Source of the DNA: Ruminococcaceae bacterium UBA4958
GTDB taxonomy: Bacteria > Bacillota > Clostridia > Oscillospirales > Acutalibacteraceae
Assembly: GCA_002397355.1 (NCBI GenBank)
Contig: DHAI01000026.1
Location: 8,962 to 18,113, forward strand
Length of the DNA stretch: 9,152 bases
Direction: 5' to 3'
The notes below the pieces were generated by a model, which was not told the DNA's origin, searched no databases, and saw nothing but the letters and a program-made list of their open reading frames with translations. Positions within the stretch are counted from its first letter, which is position 1. Every line of letters begins with the position of its first letter. Below are positions 1 through 6,878 of the stretch, in pieces. Both the position numbers and the translations under genes were made by a program.

Positions 1-653
1 CGGCTGCGGTCCCCGAAATAGATCGTGTCCAGCCTCAGGCGGCTCCCGGCGCCGTTCAGGCGCGCCTTTACGCCGGAATAGGACTTTTCCGCGCCGAGCT
101 CCGCCTGGACCACGTCGATCAGCGCGTCGTCCTCCGCCGTCGCGCCGACGTTGTCGAAATGCGTGCAGCCGTCGCCGAGGAGCTGCACCTGCACCAGATG
201 GATCGCCGCGCCCTGCGCGGCATACAGCTTCGTCAGCCCGCCGTGGAATCCGGCGGCGTCTCCGGCCGAGCGGCAGCTCATCACGACGGTGACCTCGCTG
301 CCCTCTCCCGCGGCGACCGTCACGTTGTCCGCAACGGCGGGGTTTTCCGCGCTCAGCAGATAATCCAGGCGCACGGGCTCCCGAACCTTGACGCCGGGCG
401 CCACGCGCAGCGAAACGCCCGTATTCGCATTCTCCTTTACAAACCCGGCCGCTTCCGCGCCCATGCCGGTTTCCGGCTCGGGGCCCGGGGCCGCCTGTTC
501 CGAAACGGTCACGCCCGCGGGAAGCGCGGCAAGCGGCTCCCCGGCATAAGGCCGGAATTCGGGTGCCTCCGCGTTCAGCCCGGCATCATTGATGCCGAGG
601 TGATTCCACGTCTTCGTGGGCATGGCATTGACATGATTCAACAATACATTCAT
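1..653 (-). CDS. sufD: SufD, Fe-S cluster assembly scaffold subunit (3' end beyond window)
   Basis: SufD pairs with SufB and the ATPase SufC in the cytoplasmic SufBCD complex that builds Fe-S clusters. The reading frame is open from the ATG at 653 to the window edge (217 codons seen), so the C-terminal part is missing. The N-terminus reads MNVLLNHVNAMPTKTWNHLG, a typical SufD start with a short helical lead. After a variable, alanine/proline-rich stretch comes the start of the beta-helix core, with segments such as LRVAPGVKVREPVRLDYLLS and a glycine-rich VAAGEGSEVTVVMSCRS. It begins 16 bases after the sufB stop, so it is the third gene of the operon. The Shine-Dalgarno is weak (GGGG/GGGATG, rich in G). 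The ATG at 658 is excluded because a TGA follows two codons later. The identification rests on position after sufC-sufB and on the fold-like pattern; SufB and SufD share this core, but the neighbouring sufB makes sufD the clear choice. Confidence 0.88.
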   Translation of the reverse strand, partial: MNVLLNHVNAMPTKTWNHLGINDAGLNAEAPEFRPYAGEPLAALPAGVTVSEQAAPGPEPETGMGAEAAGFVKENANTGVSLRVAPGVKVREPVRLDYLLSAENPAVADNVTVAAGEGSEVTVVMSCRSAGDAAGFHGGLTKLYAAQGAAIHLVQVQLLGDGCTHFDNVGATAEDDALIDVVQAELGAEKSYSGVKARLNGAGSRLRLDTIYFGDRS

Positions 654-669
654 CGCATCCCGCCCCGGC

Positions 670-2082
670 TCAGCCGATGGCGCCCTCCATTTCCAGCTTG
701 ATCAGGTTGTTCATCTCCACCGCGTACTCCACCGGAAGCTCCTTGGCCACCGGCTCCGCGAAGCCGGTGACGATCATCGCCCTCGCGTCTTCCTCGGAGA
801 TGCCGCGGCTCATCAGGTAAAAAATCGCGTCGTCGCTGATGCGGCCGATCTTCGCCTCGTGGCCGACGTCCACGTCGTCGTTGCGGATGTCCATGACCGG
901 CACGGTGTCGGAGCGGGAACGGTCGTCCAGCATGAGCGACTCGCAGTTGACGGAGGACCGACAGCCGTAAGCCTGCGGCAGGATCTCCACGGAGCTGCGG
1001 TAGGTGCACACGCCGCCGTCTTTCGAGATGGATTTCGTATTGATGCTGGAGTACGTGTGCGGCGCGGCGTGCACGACCTTGGCCCCGGTATCCAGATTCT
1101 GGCCCTTGCCGGCGAACGTGATGCCGGTGAATTCCATCCTGGAATTTTCTCCTTTTAATATGCTCATCGGATAGAGGTAGGAAACGTGGGAGCCGAACGA
1201 GCCGGAAACCCACTCGACCGTGCCGCCTTCCTCCACCAGCGCGCGCTTGGTATTGAGGTTATACATGTTTTTCGACCAGTTCTCGATGGTGGAGTAGCGC
1301 AGGCGGGCGTTTTTCGCCACATACAACTCCACGCAGCCGGCGTGCAGGTTCGCCACATTGTACTTCGGCGCGGAGCAGCCCTCGATGAAATGCAGGTCCG
1401 CCCCCTCGCCCAGAATAATGAGCGTATGCTCGAACTGGCCGGCGCCCGGCGCGTTCAGCCGGAAATACGACTGCAGCGGGATGGACACCTTCACGTGCGG
1501 CGGGACGTAGACGAACGAGCCGCCGGACCAGACGGCGCCGTGCAGCGCAACGAACTTGTGGTCCGTGGGCGGCACCAGCTTCATGAAGTGGTCCCTGACC
1601 ATGGGGCCGTACACCGGGTCGCGCACGGCGCTCTCCATATCGGTGTAGACGACGCCCTGACGGCGGACCTCCTCGCGCACGTTGTGGTAGACGACTTCGG
1701 AATCGTACTGCGCGCCCACGCCGGCAAGGGAATCACGCTCCGCCTTCGGGATGCCGAGGCGCTCAAACGTGTTTTTGATGTCGTCCGGCACCTGCGCCCA
1801 GTTGCCGCGCATGGGGGTGTTCGGGCGGATATAGGTGATGATGTCCTCCATATGGAGGCCGTCGAGCGAAGGGCCCCATGCAGGCATGGGAATCCTGTTG
1901 TAGATCTCGAGCGACTTGAGGCGGAATTCGCGCATCCACTCCGGGTCGTTCTTCTTTGCGGAGATTTCCTCCACGATTTCCGGCGTAAGGCCCTCTTCCA
2001 CCTGGTAGGAAGCGTTCACCTTATCCCGGATGTCGTAAATGGTGCGGTCGATATCCTGCACCTGAGTCTTTTTCTTTTCCAT
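670..2082 (-). CDS. sufB: SufB, Fe-S cluster scaffold protein
   Basis: SufB is the scaffold subunit on which Fe-S clusters are assembled within SufBCD. The product is 470 residues, within the usual 465-495 range. Seen in the sequence: an N-terminal helical domain containing EIYNRIPMPAWGPSL (about 63-77), the segment VYVPPHVKVSIPLQSYFRLN, and the C-terminal core motif SSVNCESLMLDDRSRSDTVP. Cys380 in this motif corresponds to the essential cysteine of E. coli SufB (C405), and His408-Glu409 in DVGHEAKIG correspond to H433/E434, the proposed cluster ligands with SufD. All key residues are present. I start the gene at the ATG at 2082 rather than at a start 36 bases upstream, because GGAGG at 2091-2095 sits 8 bases before it and the upstream start would nearly overlap sufC. 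The gap to sufC is 19 bases, indicating one transcript. The long open frame on the opposite strand is a GC-rich shadow. Confidence 0.97.
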   Translation of the reverse strand: MEKKKTQVQDIDRTIYDIRDKVNASYQVEEGLTPEIVEEISAKKNDPEWMREFRLKSLEIYNRIPMPAWGPSLDGLHMEDIITYIRPNTPMRGNWAQVPDDIKNTFERLGIPKAERDSLAGVGAQYDSEVVYHNVREEVRRQGVVYTDMESAVRDPVYGPMVRDHFMKLVPPTDHKFVALHGAVWSGGSFVYVPPHVKVSIPLQSYFRLNAPGAGQFEHTLIILGEGADLHFIEGCSAPKYNVANLHAGCVELYVAKNARLRYSTIENWSKNMYNLNTKRALVEEGGTVEWVSGSFGSHVSYLYPMSILKGENSRMEFTGITFAGKGQNLDTGAKVVHAAPHTYSSINTKSISKDGGVCTYRSSVEILPQAYGCRSSVNCESLMLDDRSRSDTVPVMDIRNDDVDVGHEAKIGRISDDAIFYLMSRGISEEDARAMIVTGFAEPVAKELPVEYAVEMNNLIKLEMEGAIG

Positions 2083-2090
2083 TTGTTTTT

Positions 2091-2095
2091 CCTCC
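2091..2095 (-). promoter_or_regulatory. Shine-Dalgarno site of sufB
   Basis: GGAGG on the minus strand, 8 bases before the ATG at 2082. It decides the start of sufB against the upstream in-frame alternative at 2118. Confidence 0.85.
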
Positions 2096-2101
2096 GAACC
2101 G

Positions 2102-2839
2102 TCAGACCGATGCGGCAAGCTGCTGGAACCCGTTCGCGTTGATCTCGCGGATCAGTCCGCTGCCGCCGCTTCTCACGATCCTGCCGTCCATCAGCACATG
2201 CACATAGTCCACGTTCAAATACTCGAGGATCTTCGTGCTGTGCGTGATGATGAGCAGCGAATTCTCGGAGCTGTGGAACTTCTCCACGCCCTGCGAAACG
2301 ATCTTCACCGCATCCACGTCCAGGCCGGAGTCCGTTTCGTCCAGGATCGCGAGCTGCGGGCGCGTCATCAGCATCTGCAGGATCTCGGACTTCTTCTTCT
2401 CGCCGCCGGAAAACCCGACGTTCAGGTAGCGCGAAGCATACTCCGCGTCCATATCGAGGTCCTTCATCTTTTCCGCAAGCTCTTTTTTGAACGCGAAAAG
2501 CCGCACGGGCTTGCCCGTAACGGACATGCGCGACGTGCGCAGGAAGCTCTCCAGCGTGACGCCCGGCACTTCCTCCGGGTTTTGGAACGAGAGGAACAGC
2601 CCCGCTTTCGCGCGCTCGTTTGCCGGCGCGTGGGTGATGTCTTTCCCGTCGAAAAGGATTTCCCCCGCCTCCACCTTGTACTGCGGGTGACCCATGATCG
2701 TATTGACCAGAGTGGATTTTCCAGCGCCGTTCGGCCCCATCAGCACGTGGACTTCGCCGCGGTCCACGTCGAGATTCAGGCCGTTCAAAATGACGGAGCC
2801 GTCTACGCTTACCTTCAGGTCTTTGACTTTTAACAGCAT
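2102..2839 (-). CDS. sufC: SufC, ABC-type ATPase of the SUF system
   Basis: SufC is the cytoplasmic ABC-family ATPase that drives conformational change of SufB-SufD during Fe-S cluster assembly; it is not a transporter. The 245-residue product carries every ATPase motif: Walker A GPNGAGKS (35-42), Q-loop at Q86 (SFQNPEEVPG), the signature FSGGEKKK (143-150), Walker B LAILDE (163-168) followed by the SufC-typical TDSGLD (169-174), and the H-loop histidine H200 in IITHS. The length matches the family (about 245-260). I use the ATG at 2839, preceded by AGAGGTG with a 6-base spacer; an in-frame GTG at 2848 lies inside that site and is unlikely to be used. It is the first gene of the suf operon, with an extended -10 promoter about 80 bases upstream of the start and a small hairpin in the leader. 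Confidence 0.98.
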   Translation of the reverse strand: MLLKVKDLKVSVDGSVILNGLNLDVDRGEVHVLMGPNGAGKSTLVNTIMGHPQYKVEAGEILFDGKDITHAPANERAKAGLFLSFQNPEEVPGVTLESFLRTSRMSVTGKPVRLFAFKKELAEKMKDLDMDAEYASRYLNVGFSGGEKKKSEILQMLMTRPQLAILDETDSGLDVDAVKIVSQGVEKFHSSENSLLIITHSTKILEYLNVDYVHVLMDGRIVRSGGSGLIREINANGFQQLAASV

Positions 2840-2845
2840 ATCTTG

Positions 2846-2852
2846 CACCTCT
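2846..2852 (-). promoter_or_regulatory. Shine-Dalgarno site of sufC
   Basis: AGAGGTG on the minus strand, 6 bases before the ATG at 2839. The last three bases of this site are the alternative GTG start at 2848, so the ATG is the better choice. Confidence 0.75.
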
Positions 2853-2854
2853 GC

Positions 2855-2869
2855 CGGGAAGGTTTCCCG
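2855..2869 (-). repeat. small hairpin in the suf leader, next to the ribosome binding site
   Basis: Minus strand CGGGAA-ACC-TTCCCG, a perfect 6-bp stem with a 3-base loop, ending 2 bases before the sufC Shine-Dalgarno site. It may influence translation or be a protein-binding palindrome. The nine bases CGGGAAACC within it also occur in the palindrome over the start site of the upstream HTH gene (3463-3471). Function is inferred only. Confidence 0.4.
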
Positions 2870-2916
2870 ATTTTCATTCTGTTCGTCTATTGTATACTAA
2901 AATGATGTACGTTTCT

Positions 2917-2944
2917 ATTATACCAAAATTTCGCCGCAATGCAA
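2917..2944 (-). promoter_or_regulatory. sigma-A promoter of the suf operon
   Basis: Minus strand: -35 TTGCAT at 2939-2944, a 16-base spacer, and -10 TATAAT at 2917-2922 preceded by TGG, which gives an extended -10. The start of transcription would be near 2910, leaving a leader of about 70 bases before sufC. The -35 lies 17 bases beyond the stop codon of the HTH gene, so suf can be transcribed on its own, though read-through from the HTH gene is also possible because no terminator lies between them. Confidence 0.8.
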
Positions 2945-2961
2945 GACGCGGCGCATGGAAA

Positions 2962-3429
2962 TTATCGAAAATCGCCCGGGCTGCAGCCGAGGATTTCCGC
3001 AATGCGGGCAAGGGTTTTGGAATCCGGTTCTTTTTCGAGGTTTTCCCACTCGAAAAGCTCCTTCTGCGTCACGCCCAGGCGGGACGCCATTTCCTCGCGC
3101 GTAAGGCCCGCAGCCTCGCGGTAGCTGGCCATTTTTTTCACCGGCTCCAACAGGAAGGCAAGCTGCCGGTCCTCGTCGACCAGCAGCGGGCGGCCGTCGT
3201 GGAGCATCACGCGGCAGGGCCGTCCGTTTTCGGCAAAAACGGCCGGCCCGCCGCTTGCATCCTTGCCCTGCCTGTAATGCGCGGGCAGAACGTAATCCCT
3301 GCCGCCGTCGTCCGTACCGTTCGCTTCGTCCGTATTCCTCCACGGCAGGAGCGAGCAGCTTTCTAGTTCCCGATCCGGACTCTGCGCGGAGTAGCAGACG
3401 GTTTTGTAAATCGTGACGATCCTGCTCAT
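2962..3429 (-). CDS. XRE-type helix-turn-helix protein, directly upstream of suf
   Basis: A 155-residue probable DNA-binding protein. The C-terminal part (about 101-155) is a complete XRE/Cro-like helix-turn-helix: YREAAGLTREEMASRLGVTQ followed by KELFEWENLEKEPDSKTLARIAEILGC, with the usual recognition-helix and final-helix pattern. The first 100 residues are not a domain I recognise; they include a polar, Asp/Gly-rich middle (about 32-46) and a segment resembling a short beta-sheet (RPCRVMLHDGRPLLVDED). Start ATG at 3429 is supported by AGAGGA 7 bases upstream. It has its own extended -10 promoter, with a perfect palindrome over the predicted start of transcription, which would suit autorepression. 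It lies between pdxY and sufC on the same strand, so it could regulate suf, but that is inference. The DNA-binding call is firm; the target is unknown. Confidence 0.85.
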   Translation of the reverse strand: MSRIVTIYKTVCYSAQSPDRELESCSLLPWRNTDEANGTDDGGRDYVLPAHYRQGKDASGGPAVFAENGRPCRVMLHDGRPLLVDEDRQLAFLLEPVKKMASYREAAGLTREEMASRLGVTQKELFEWENLEKEPDSKTLARIAEILGCSPGDFR

Positions 3430-3458
3430 CGGATTTCCTCTTTTCCGTTCTCAGACTC

Positions 3459-3474
3459 AACCGGTTTCCCGGTT
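3459..3474. promoter_or_regulatory. candidate operator of the HTH gene (perfect palindrome at start of transcription)
   Basis: AACCGG-TTTC-CCGGTT, a perfect 6-bp inverted repeat with a 4-base centre. It covers the predicted transcription start (about 3472) of the HTH gene, just downstream of its -10. This size and position are common for XRE-family operators, so autorepression is plausible. Confidence 0.5.
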
Positions 3475-3478
3475 ACTT

Positions 3479-3484
3479 ATTATA
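3479..3484 (-). promoter_or_regulatory. extended -10 promoter of the HTH gene
   Basis: Minus strand TATAAT preceded by TGG (extended -10). No good -35 is seen at the right distance (GGTTCA at 17 bases is poor), which an extended -10 can compensate. The leader to the ATG at 3429 would be about 43 bases. Confidence 0.65.
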
Positions 3485-3515
3485 CCACAGGATTTCCCTT
3501 TTGAACCGTGCCCAC

Positions 3516-3532
3516 GCCCGCCGCGCGCGGGC
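3516..3532. repeat. GC-rich hairpin between pdxY and the HTH gene
   Basis: GCCCGC-CGCGC-GCGGGC, a 6-bp all-GC stem with a 5-base loop, 57 bases past the pdxY stop. On the minus strand it is followed by GTGGGCACGG, not by a U-run, so it is at best a weak or factor-dependent stop for pdxY transcripts. Confidence 0.35.
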
Positions 3533-3588
3533 ATCATAAACAACGCGCCGTTTCCCCCGTTCCGCGTTTCGGGGCGGAGCTTTCATTT

Positions 3589-4452
3589 TTACCCGTCATC
3601 CGTTTCCAGTCCCAGGCTGCGGATATACCGCGGAAGGCCGGCCTCAAAGTTCACGCCGAGCCGCGGATCGGTCCCGGCATCGTGCGTGCGCCGGATGCAG
3701 CCCTCCGTAAAATCGACGCCGATCCGCGCGGCCCGCAAAAGCGGGAACCCGTTCAGCAGCGCGCCGAGCAGCGCGCTGGCAAACACGTCCCCCGTGCCAT
3801 GATAAAGCCCCTCGACGCGGTCTCCGAGCACGAGGTCGGCCTTGTCTGTTTCACCGTCGTACACGGCACAGCCGATATGCGCCCTTTCCGTCCACACTCC
3901 CGTGAGCACGACCTTCCTCGGCCCGCGCGCGGCAAGCCCGTGCAGCAGACCCGCGAGATACGCCTTGCCATACGGCCCTTCGCGGTAAGGCTCGCCGAGC
4001 AGGAACGCCGCTTCCGTCACGTTCGGCACAACGAGGTCCGCCTTCGCGCAGAGCTTCGCCATTCCGCACGGGAAATCCGGCCGGAAGGATTCATACAGCC
4101 GCCCGCCGTCCGCCATGACGGGATCGACACAGACGAGCGCGCGCTCCCCCCGAAATTCGTCGATCAGGCGGGATACGGCCGCGAGCTGCGCGTATGAGCC
4201 GAGGTAACCGGTGTAGATCGCGTCGAAGCGCAGGCCGATCGACCGCCAGTGCGCGGCGATTTTCGGGATGTCCTCCGTCAGATCGCGGAAAGTATATCCG
4301 GTGAAGCCGCCGGTCTGTGTGGAAAGCACCGCCGTCGGCATCACGTCCGTCTCGATCCCCGCCGCCGAAAGGACCGGCAGCGCGACGGTCAGCGAGCATT
4401 TTCCCACGCAGGAAAGGTCGTGAATCGCCAGAATTTTTTTTTGTTGTTCCAT
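3589..4452 (-). CDS. pdxY: pyridoxal/pyridoxamine kinase (PdxY type, ribokinase fold)
   Basis: The protein would phosphorylate pyridoxal or pyridoxamine with ATP in the vitamin B6 salvage pathway, giving pyridoxal 5'-phosphate. At 287 residues it has the normal PdxY length. Visible marks: the N-terminal ILAIHDLSCVGKCSLTVALP (7-26), TAVLSTQTGGFTGY (40-53), VDPVMADGG (109-117), VVPNVTEAAFLLG (141-153), and the ribokinase-family motif HGTGDVFASALLGALLNG (218-235), with Asp222 as the catalytic base. ThiD-type hydroxymethylpyrimidine kinases are related, but the STQTGGFTGYTF region and overall length favour PdxY. The ATG at 4452 has a modest GGGGA site 5 bases upstream. It is the first gene of the minus-strand block and faces away from spoIVB; no clear promoter was found upstream. 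Its link to suf would be PLP for a SufS desulfurase, which is inference. Confidence 0.9.
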   Translation of the reverse strand: MEQQKKILAIHDLSCVGKCSLTVALPVLSAAGIETDVMPTAVLSTQTGGFTGYTFRDLTEDIPKIAAHWRSIGLRFDAIYTGYLGSYAQLAAVSRLIDEFRGERALVCVDPVMADGGRLYESFRPDFPCGMAKLCAKADLVVPNVTEAAFLLGEPYREGPYGKAYLAGLLHGLAARGPRKVVLTGVWTERAHIGCAVYDGETDKADLVLGDRVEGLYHGTGDVFASALLGALLNGFPLLRAARIGVDFTEGCIRRTHDAGTDPRLGVNFEAGLPRYIRSLGLETDDG

Positions 4453-4647
4453 CTATTTCCCCGAATTCCGTTTTCTCTATTCTATCGCCCGCGGGGCCTT
4501 TTTTAATTTCTGAATTGAAAAAACAAGAATACGACTGGTTTCCGGAATTTCCAGAGGAATCGACGGGTTTTCCCAGCGTGAAATTCCCAAATTTTTTTCC
4601 TGCTTTCCCCGCGCCGCAGCGCATCGCGCTTCCGGCCCTTTTTCCGC

Positions 4648-4677
4648 CCAGCCTTTTCTATTGAAAGAAAAGGCTGG
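4648..4677. repeat. perfect 12-bp inverted repeat upstream of spoIVB
   Basis: CCAGCCTTTTCT - ATTGAA - AGAAAAGGCTGG, a perfect 12-bp stem with a 6-base loop, ending 43 bases before the spoIVB Shine-Dalgarno site. Neither strand has a U-run after it (CAACATAAAAAAAG on plus, GCGGAAAAAG on minus), so it is not an ordinary intrinsic terminator. It could be a leader hairpin or a protein-binding palindrome. Confidence 0.6.
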
Positions 4678-4720
4678 CAACATAAAAAAAGATCTGCGTG
4701 GCAAAGTAACATTGCGGTGC

Positions 4721-4730
4721 AGGGAGGTGA
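4721..4730 (+). promoter_or_regulatory. Shine-Dalgarno site of spoIVB, supports TTG start
   Basis: AGGGAGGTGA, a very strong ribosome binding site; its GGAGG core is 7 bases before the TTG at 4735. A possible GTG at 4717 lies upstream of and is contiguous with this site and would have no site of its own. Confidence 0.85.
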
Positions 4731-4734
4731 AAAA

Positions 4735-5961
4735 TTGAAACGATATCAGAATTTTCTGGCCGCGTTCTCCACTGTCTTCGGGCTTCTTTTTGCCACGGTG
4801 CTCGGGACGGCGGATTATTTTACGCCCGACTCCTATCTTGTCGAGGAAGGCAGCGGAGTAAACTGGCAGAACAATTTGTTTTCCGTCGTGAAAAAAGGTT
4901 CCTCCGAAGTTTCCGCAGACACAAGGGATTCCAAAACCTACCGCGCGGAATTGATGCTGTACCGCACAGTTCCGGTAAAATCGGTGCAGGTGGAAGAAGT
5001 CAAGAACGCCTCCGTCACGCTCGGCGGAATGCCGTTCGGCATTAAAATGTTTACGAACGGGATCATGGTGGTCGGCCTGGCGGACATCAAAACGGAAACG
5101 GGCTGCTTCAACCCCGCAACGGAAGCCGGACTGAAAGTCGGGGACATTATTACTTCCGTCAACGGAAAATCGGCCTGCTCGAATCTGGACGTCGAAAAAA
5201 TTGTGGAGGGCTCAGGTGGCCGGCCCATCCAATTTACCGCAGACCGCGGCGGACAGAAAGTCTCCGCCTCGGTTCAGCCGGTCCGCGACGAATCGGACGG
5301 AGAATATAAAGTCGGCCTGTGGGTTCGGGACAGCACCGCGGGAATCGGAACCATGACCTTTTACGATCCCGCCGAAAAATGCTTTGCCGGCCTCGGCCAC
5401 GGCATCTGTGATTCCGATACCGGCCGCTTGATGCCGCTACTGAGCGGGGATGTTGTCCCTGTCACCATAAGCGGCATTACAAAAGGGCTGAAAGGGACAC
5501 CAGGTGAACTGCGCGGGTACTTTACCGACGAAATGGCCGATGGTACGCTTTTTGAAAATGTCGCTTCCGGTGTCTATGGTACCCTCAACAAAACGGTGGA
5601 AGGCAAACCAGTCAAGGTTGCCATGAAGCAGGAGGTAAAAACCGGACCAGCCCAAATTTATACCACTATTAGCGGCAATACTCCAAAACTCTACAGCATC
5701 GAAATTGAAAAAATCGACTACCGCGACGGAGTCCAGTCCAAGAACCTTATCCTGCATATTACCGACCAGCAGCTTCTTTCCCAGACGGGCGGCATCGTAC
5801 AGGGTATGAGCGGCAGCCCAATTATCCAGGACGGCAAGCTTGTCGGCGCCGTCACGCATGTTTTTGTCAACGATCCTACACGCGGTTATGGCATTTTTGC
5901 GGAAAGCATGTTGGCAGAATCCAAAAATGTAAGCAAACAGGAACAAAAGCTTGCTTCCTAA
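4735..5961 (+). CDS. spoIVB: SpoIVB, PDZ-containing serine peptidase of sporulation (family S55)
   Basis: SpoIVB is made in the forespore, crosses into the intermembrane space and cleaves SpoIVFA, so that pro-sigma-K is processed in the mother cell. The 408-residue product starts with a TTG, chosen because of the strong AGGGAGGTGA just before it. A single hydrophobic segment (about 8-24, [17 protein letters not shown]) acts as uncleaved signal or anchor. A PDZ domain follows, with its typical [15 protein letters not shown] (130-144). The S55 protease domain carries GLGHGI with His222, Asp344 in HITDQQ, and GMSGSPI with the likely nucleophile Ser359; these match H236, D363 and S378 of Bacillus subtilis SpoIVB. 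The end ([18 protein letters not shown]) is also highly typical. All catalytic residues are present. It lies 130 bases before spo0A, the gene order of most spore-forming Firmicutes, but spo0A has its own promoter. Confidence 0.97.
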   Translation: MKRYQNFLAAFSTVFGLLFATVLGTADYFTPDSYLVEEGSGVNWQNNLFSVVKKGSSEVSADTRDSKTYRAELMLYRTVPVKSVQVEEVKNASVTLGGMPFGIKMFTNGIMVVGLADIKTETGCFNPATEAGLKVGDIITSVNGKSACSNLDVEKIVEGSGGRPIQFTADRGGQKVSASVQPVRDESDGEYKVGLWVRDSTAGIGTMTFYDPAEKCFAGLGHGICDSDTGRLMPLLSGDVVPVTISGITKGLKGTPGELRGYFTDEMADGTLFENVASGVYGTLNKTVEGKPVKVAMKQEVKTGPAQIYTTISGNTPKLYSIEIEKIDYRDGVQSKNLILHITDQQLLSQTGGIVQGMSGSPIIQDGKLVGAVTHVFVNDPTRGYGIFAESMLAESKNVSKQEQKLAS

Positions 5962-6013
5962 GTTGCCTGAAAATCTGTTTCCATCCGGATTTTCCCCTGG
6001 AATCAAAAAAATA

Positions 6014-6042
6014 TTTTACCAACCTATTGCCATTTTTACCAA
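6014..6042 (+). repeat. 9-bp direct repeat in the spo0A promoter
   Basis: TTTTACCAA occurs at 6014-6022 and again at 6034-6042, exactly 20 bases apart, about two helical turns. The first copy lies just upstream of the -35 and the second inside the spacer, where a bound protein would block polymerase. No factor is known to me for this sequence. Confidence 0.45.
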
Positions 6043-6055
6043 TATATGGTATTCT
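6027..6055 (+). promoter_or_regulatory. sigma-A promoter of spo0A
   Basis: -35 TTGCCA at 6027-6032, a 17-base spacer, and -10 TATTCT at 6050-6055 preceded by TGG (extended -10). Transcription would start near 6062, leaving a leader of about 30 bases. No convincing sigma-H promoter or Spo0A box (TTGTCGAA-like) was found in the 130 bases before the gene, unlike the dual promoter known from Bacillus subtilis. Confidence 0.75.
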
Positions 6056-6070
6056 ATTGTTATAAACAAT
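6056..6070. promoter_or_regulatory. palindrome over the spo0A transcription start
   Basis: ATTGTT-ATA-AACAAT, a perfect 6-bp inverted repeat around a 3-base centre, directly after the -10 and covering the predicted start of transcription (about 6062). It is a candidate repressor site; it could also arise by chance in AT-rich DNA. Confidence 0.4.
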
Positions 6071-6091
6071 CAACTTAGGGGGAGTCAACAG

Positions 6092-6868
6092 ATGGAAAAG
6101 CGCATGAAATTACTGATTGCAAATGACAGTAGCGAGTTTCGCAGTGAGTATGGTCGAGTTTTTGAAAATTCTGGTTTTGACGTCACTTATGTTCCAAAAG
6201 ACGGGATGCAGTTGCTGGAAAAGACAGAGGCACTTCATCCGGACGTTGTTCTCACCGACCTGTTTATGCCAAGGCTGGACGGGATTGGCGTCATGAAAGC
6301 ACTTCAGGCAAAGCCAACTGAAAATCGACCGTTCTTTGTGATTATTTCCAATTTTACCAGCCCCGCACTGGAACGGGAGGTGATGACTTCCGGCGCATCC
6401 TATTTTGCTGTTGCCCCATTTAACGCTGCTGACCTTGCAGAACGCATCTGCCAGCTTTGCTCCATGAATTGCACGAAAATGCCGGAAGCACAACAACTCC
6501 CCGCAGAACAGGATTCATCCCTGAAAATTCAGGTCACGGAAATTCTCCATCAGATCGGTGTTCCAGCTCATATTAAAGGGTACCATTATCTGCGCGATTC
6601 CATTCTCATGGCAGTTGAAGACCCGGATATTATCAATTCCGTTACGAAGCGCCTTTATCCGGGTGTTGCCAAGAAATATAATACTACAGCATCCCGCGTA
6701 GAGCGCGCCATTCGCCATGCAATTGAAGTGGCGTGGGACCGCGGCGACGTTGATATTCTCAATTCTTACTTTGGCTATACCATCCACAACACGCGCGGCA
6801 AGCCGACCAACAGTGAATTTATCGCGATGATTTCCGATCGGCTGCGCCTTCACATGAAAACAGCATAA
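6092..6868 (+). CDS. spo0A: Spo0A, sporulation master response regulator with atypical receiver
   Basis: Spo0A is the phosphorylation-controlled transcription factor that commits the cell to sporulation. The 258-residue product (267 in Bacillus subtilis) starts at the ATG at 6092, 7 bases after a strong GGGGGAG. The C-terminal domain (about 145-258) is nearly invariant: [17 protein letters not shown], the recognition-helix region [19 protein letters not shown], and [17 protein letters not shown]. The N-terminal receiver keeps the phospho-acceptor Asp56 ([11 protein letters not shown]), Asp12 and the switch residue Ser86, but differs at two normally fixed sites. The acidic pair of the metal site is Asn11-Asp12 instead of Asp-Asp, and the lysine of the KP motif (FILKPFD in B. 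subtilis) is Ala108 in YFAVAPFN. The frame is intact, so these are substitutions and not errors from a frameshift. Phosphorylation may therefore differ in strength or stability. A terminator follows 10 bases after the stop. Confidence 0.97.
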   Translation: MEKRMKLLIANDSSEFRSEYGRVFENSGFDVTYVPKDGMQLLEKTEALHPDVVLTDLFMPRLDGIGVMKALQAKPTENRPFFVIISNFTSPALEREVMTSGASYFAVAPFNAADLAERICQLCSMNCTKMPEAQQLPAEQDSSLKIQVTEILHQIGVPAHIKGYHYLRDSILMAVEDPDIINSVTKRLYPGVAKKYNTTASRVERAIRHAIEVAWDRGDVDILNSYFGYTIHNTRGKPTNSEFIAMISDRLRLHMKTA

Positions 6869-6878
6869 AAATCAAAAT

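Larger units (their letters stand above)
4453..4734. other. divergent intergenic region between pdxY and spoIVB
   Basis: A 282-base spacer. Apart from the hairpin at 4648-4677 and the spoIVB ribosome binding site I see no gene. A TAGAAT hexamer about 25 bases before the pdxY start could be a weak -10, but no matching -35 is convincing. No clear sigma-A, sigma-F or sigma-G promoter could be assigned to spoIVB by eye, although a forespore promoter would be expected from its known role. The stretch marks the point where GC content drops. Confidence 0.5.

Noticed and set aside
1186..2142. A 318-codon open frame on the plus strand
   Set aside because: It is exactly antisense to sufB, which has all family motifs; long antisense frames are common in GC-rich genes.
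4489..4507. GCCC-GCG-GGGC followed by TTTTTT on the plus strand as a terminator
   Set aside because: Only a 4-bp stem, and no plus-strand gene lies upstream that would need it.
5969..5994. GAAAATC...GATTTTC inverted repeat after spoIVB as a terminator
   Set aside because: AT-rich 7-bp stem with a 12-base loop and no following U-run; too weak to call.
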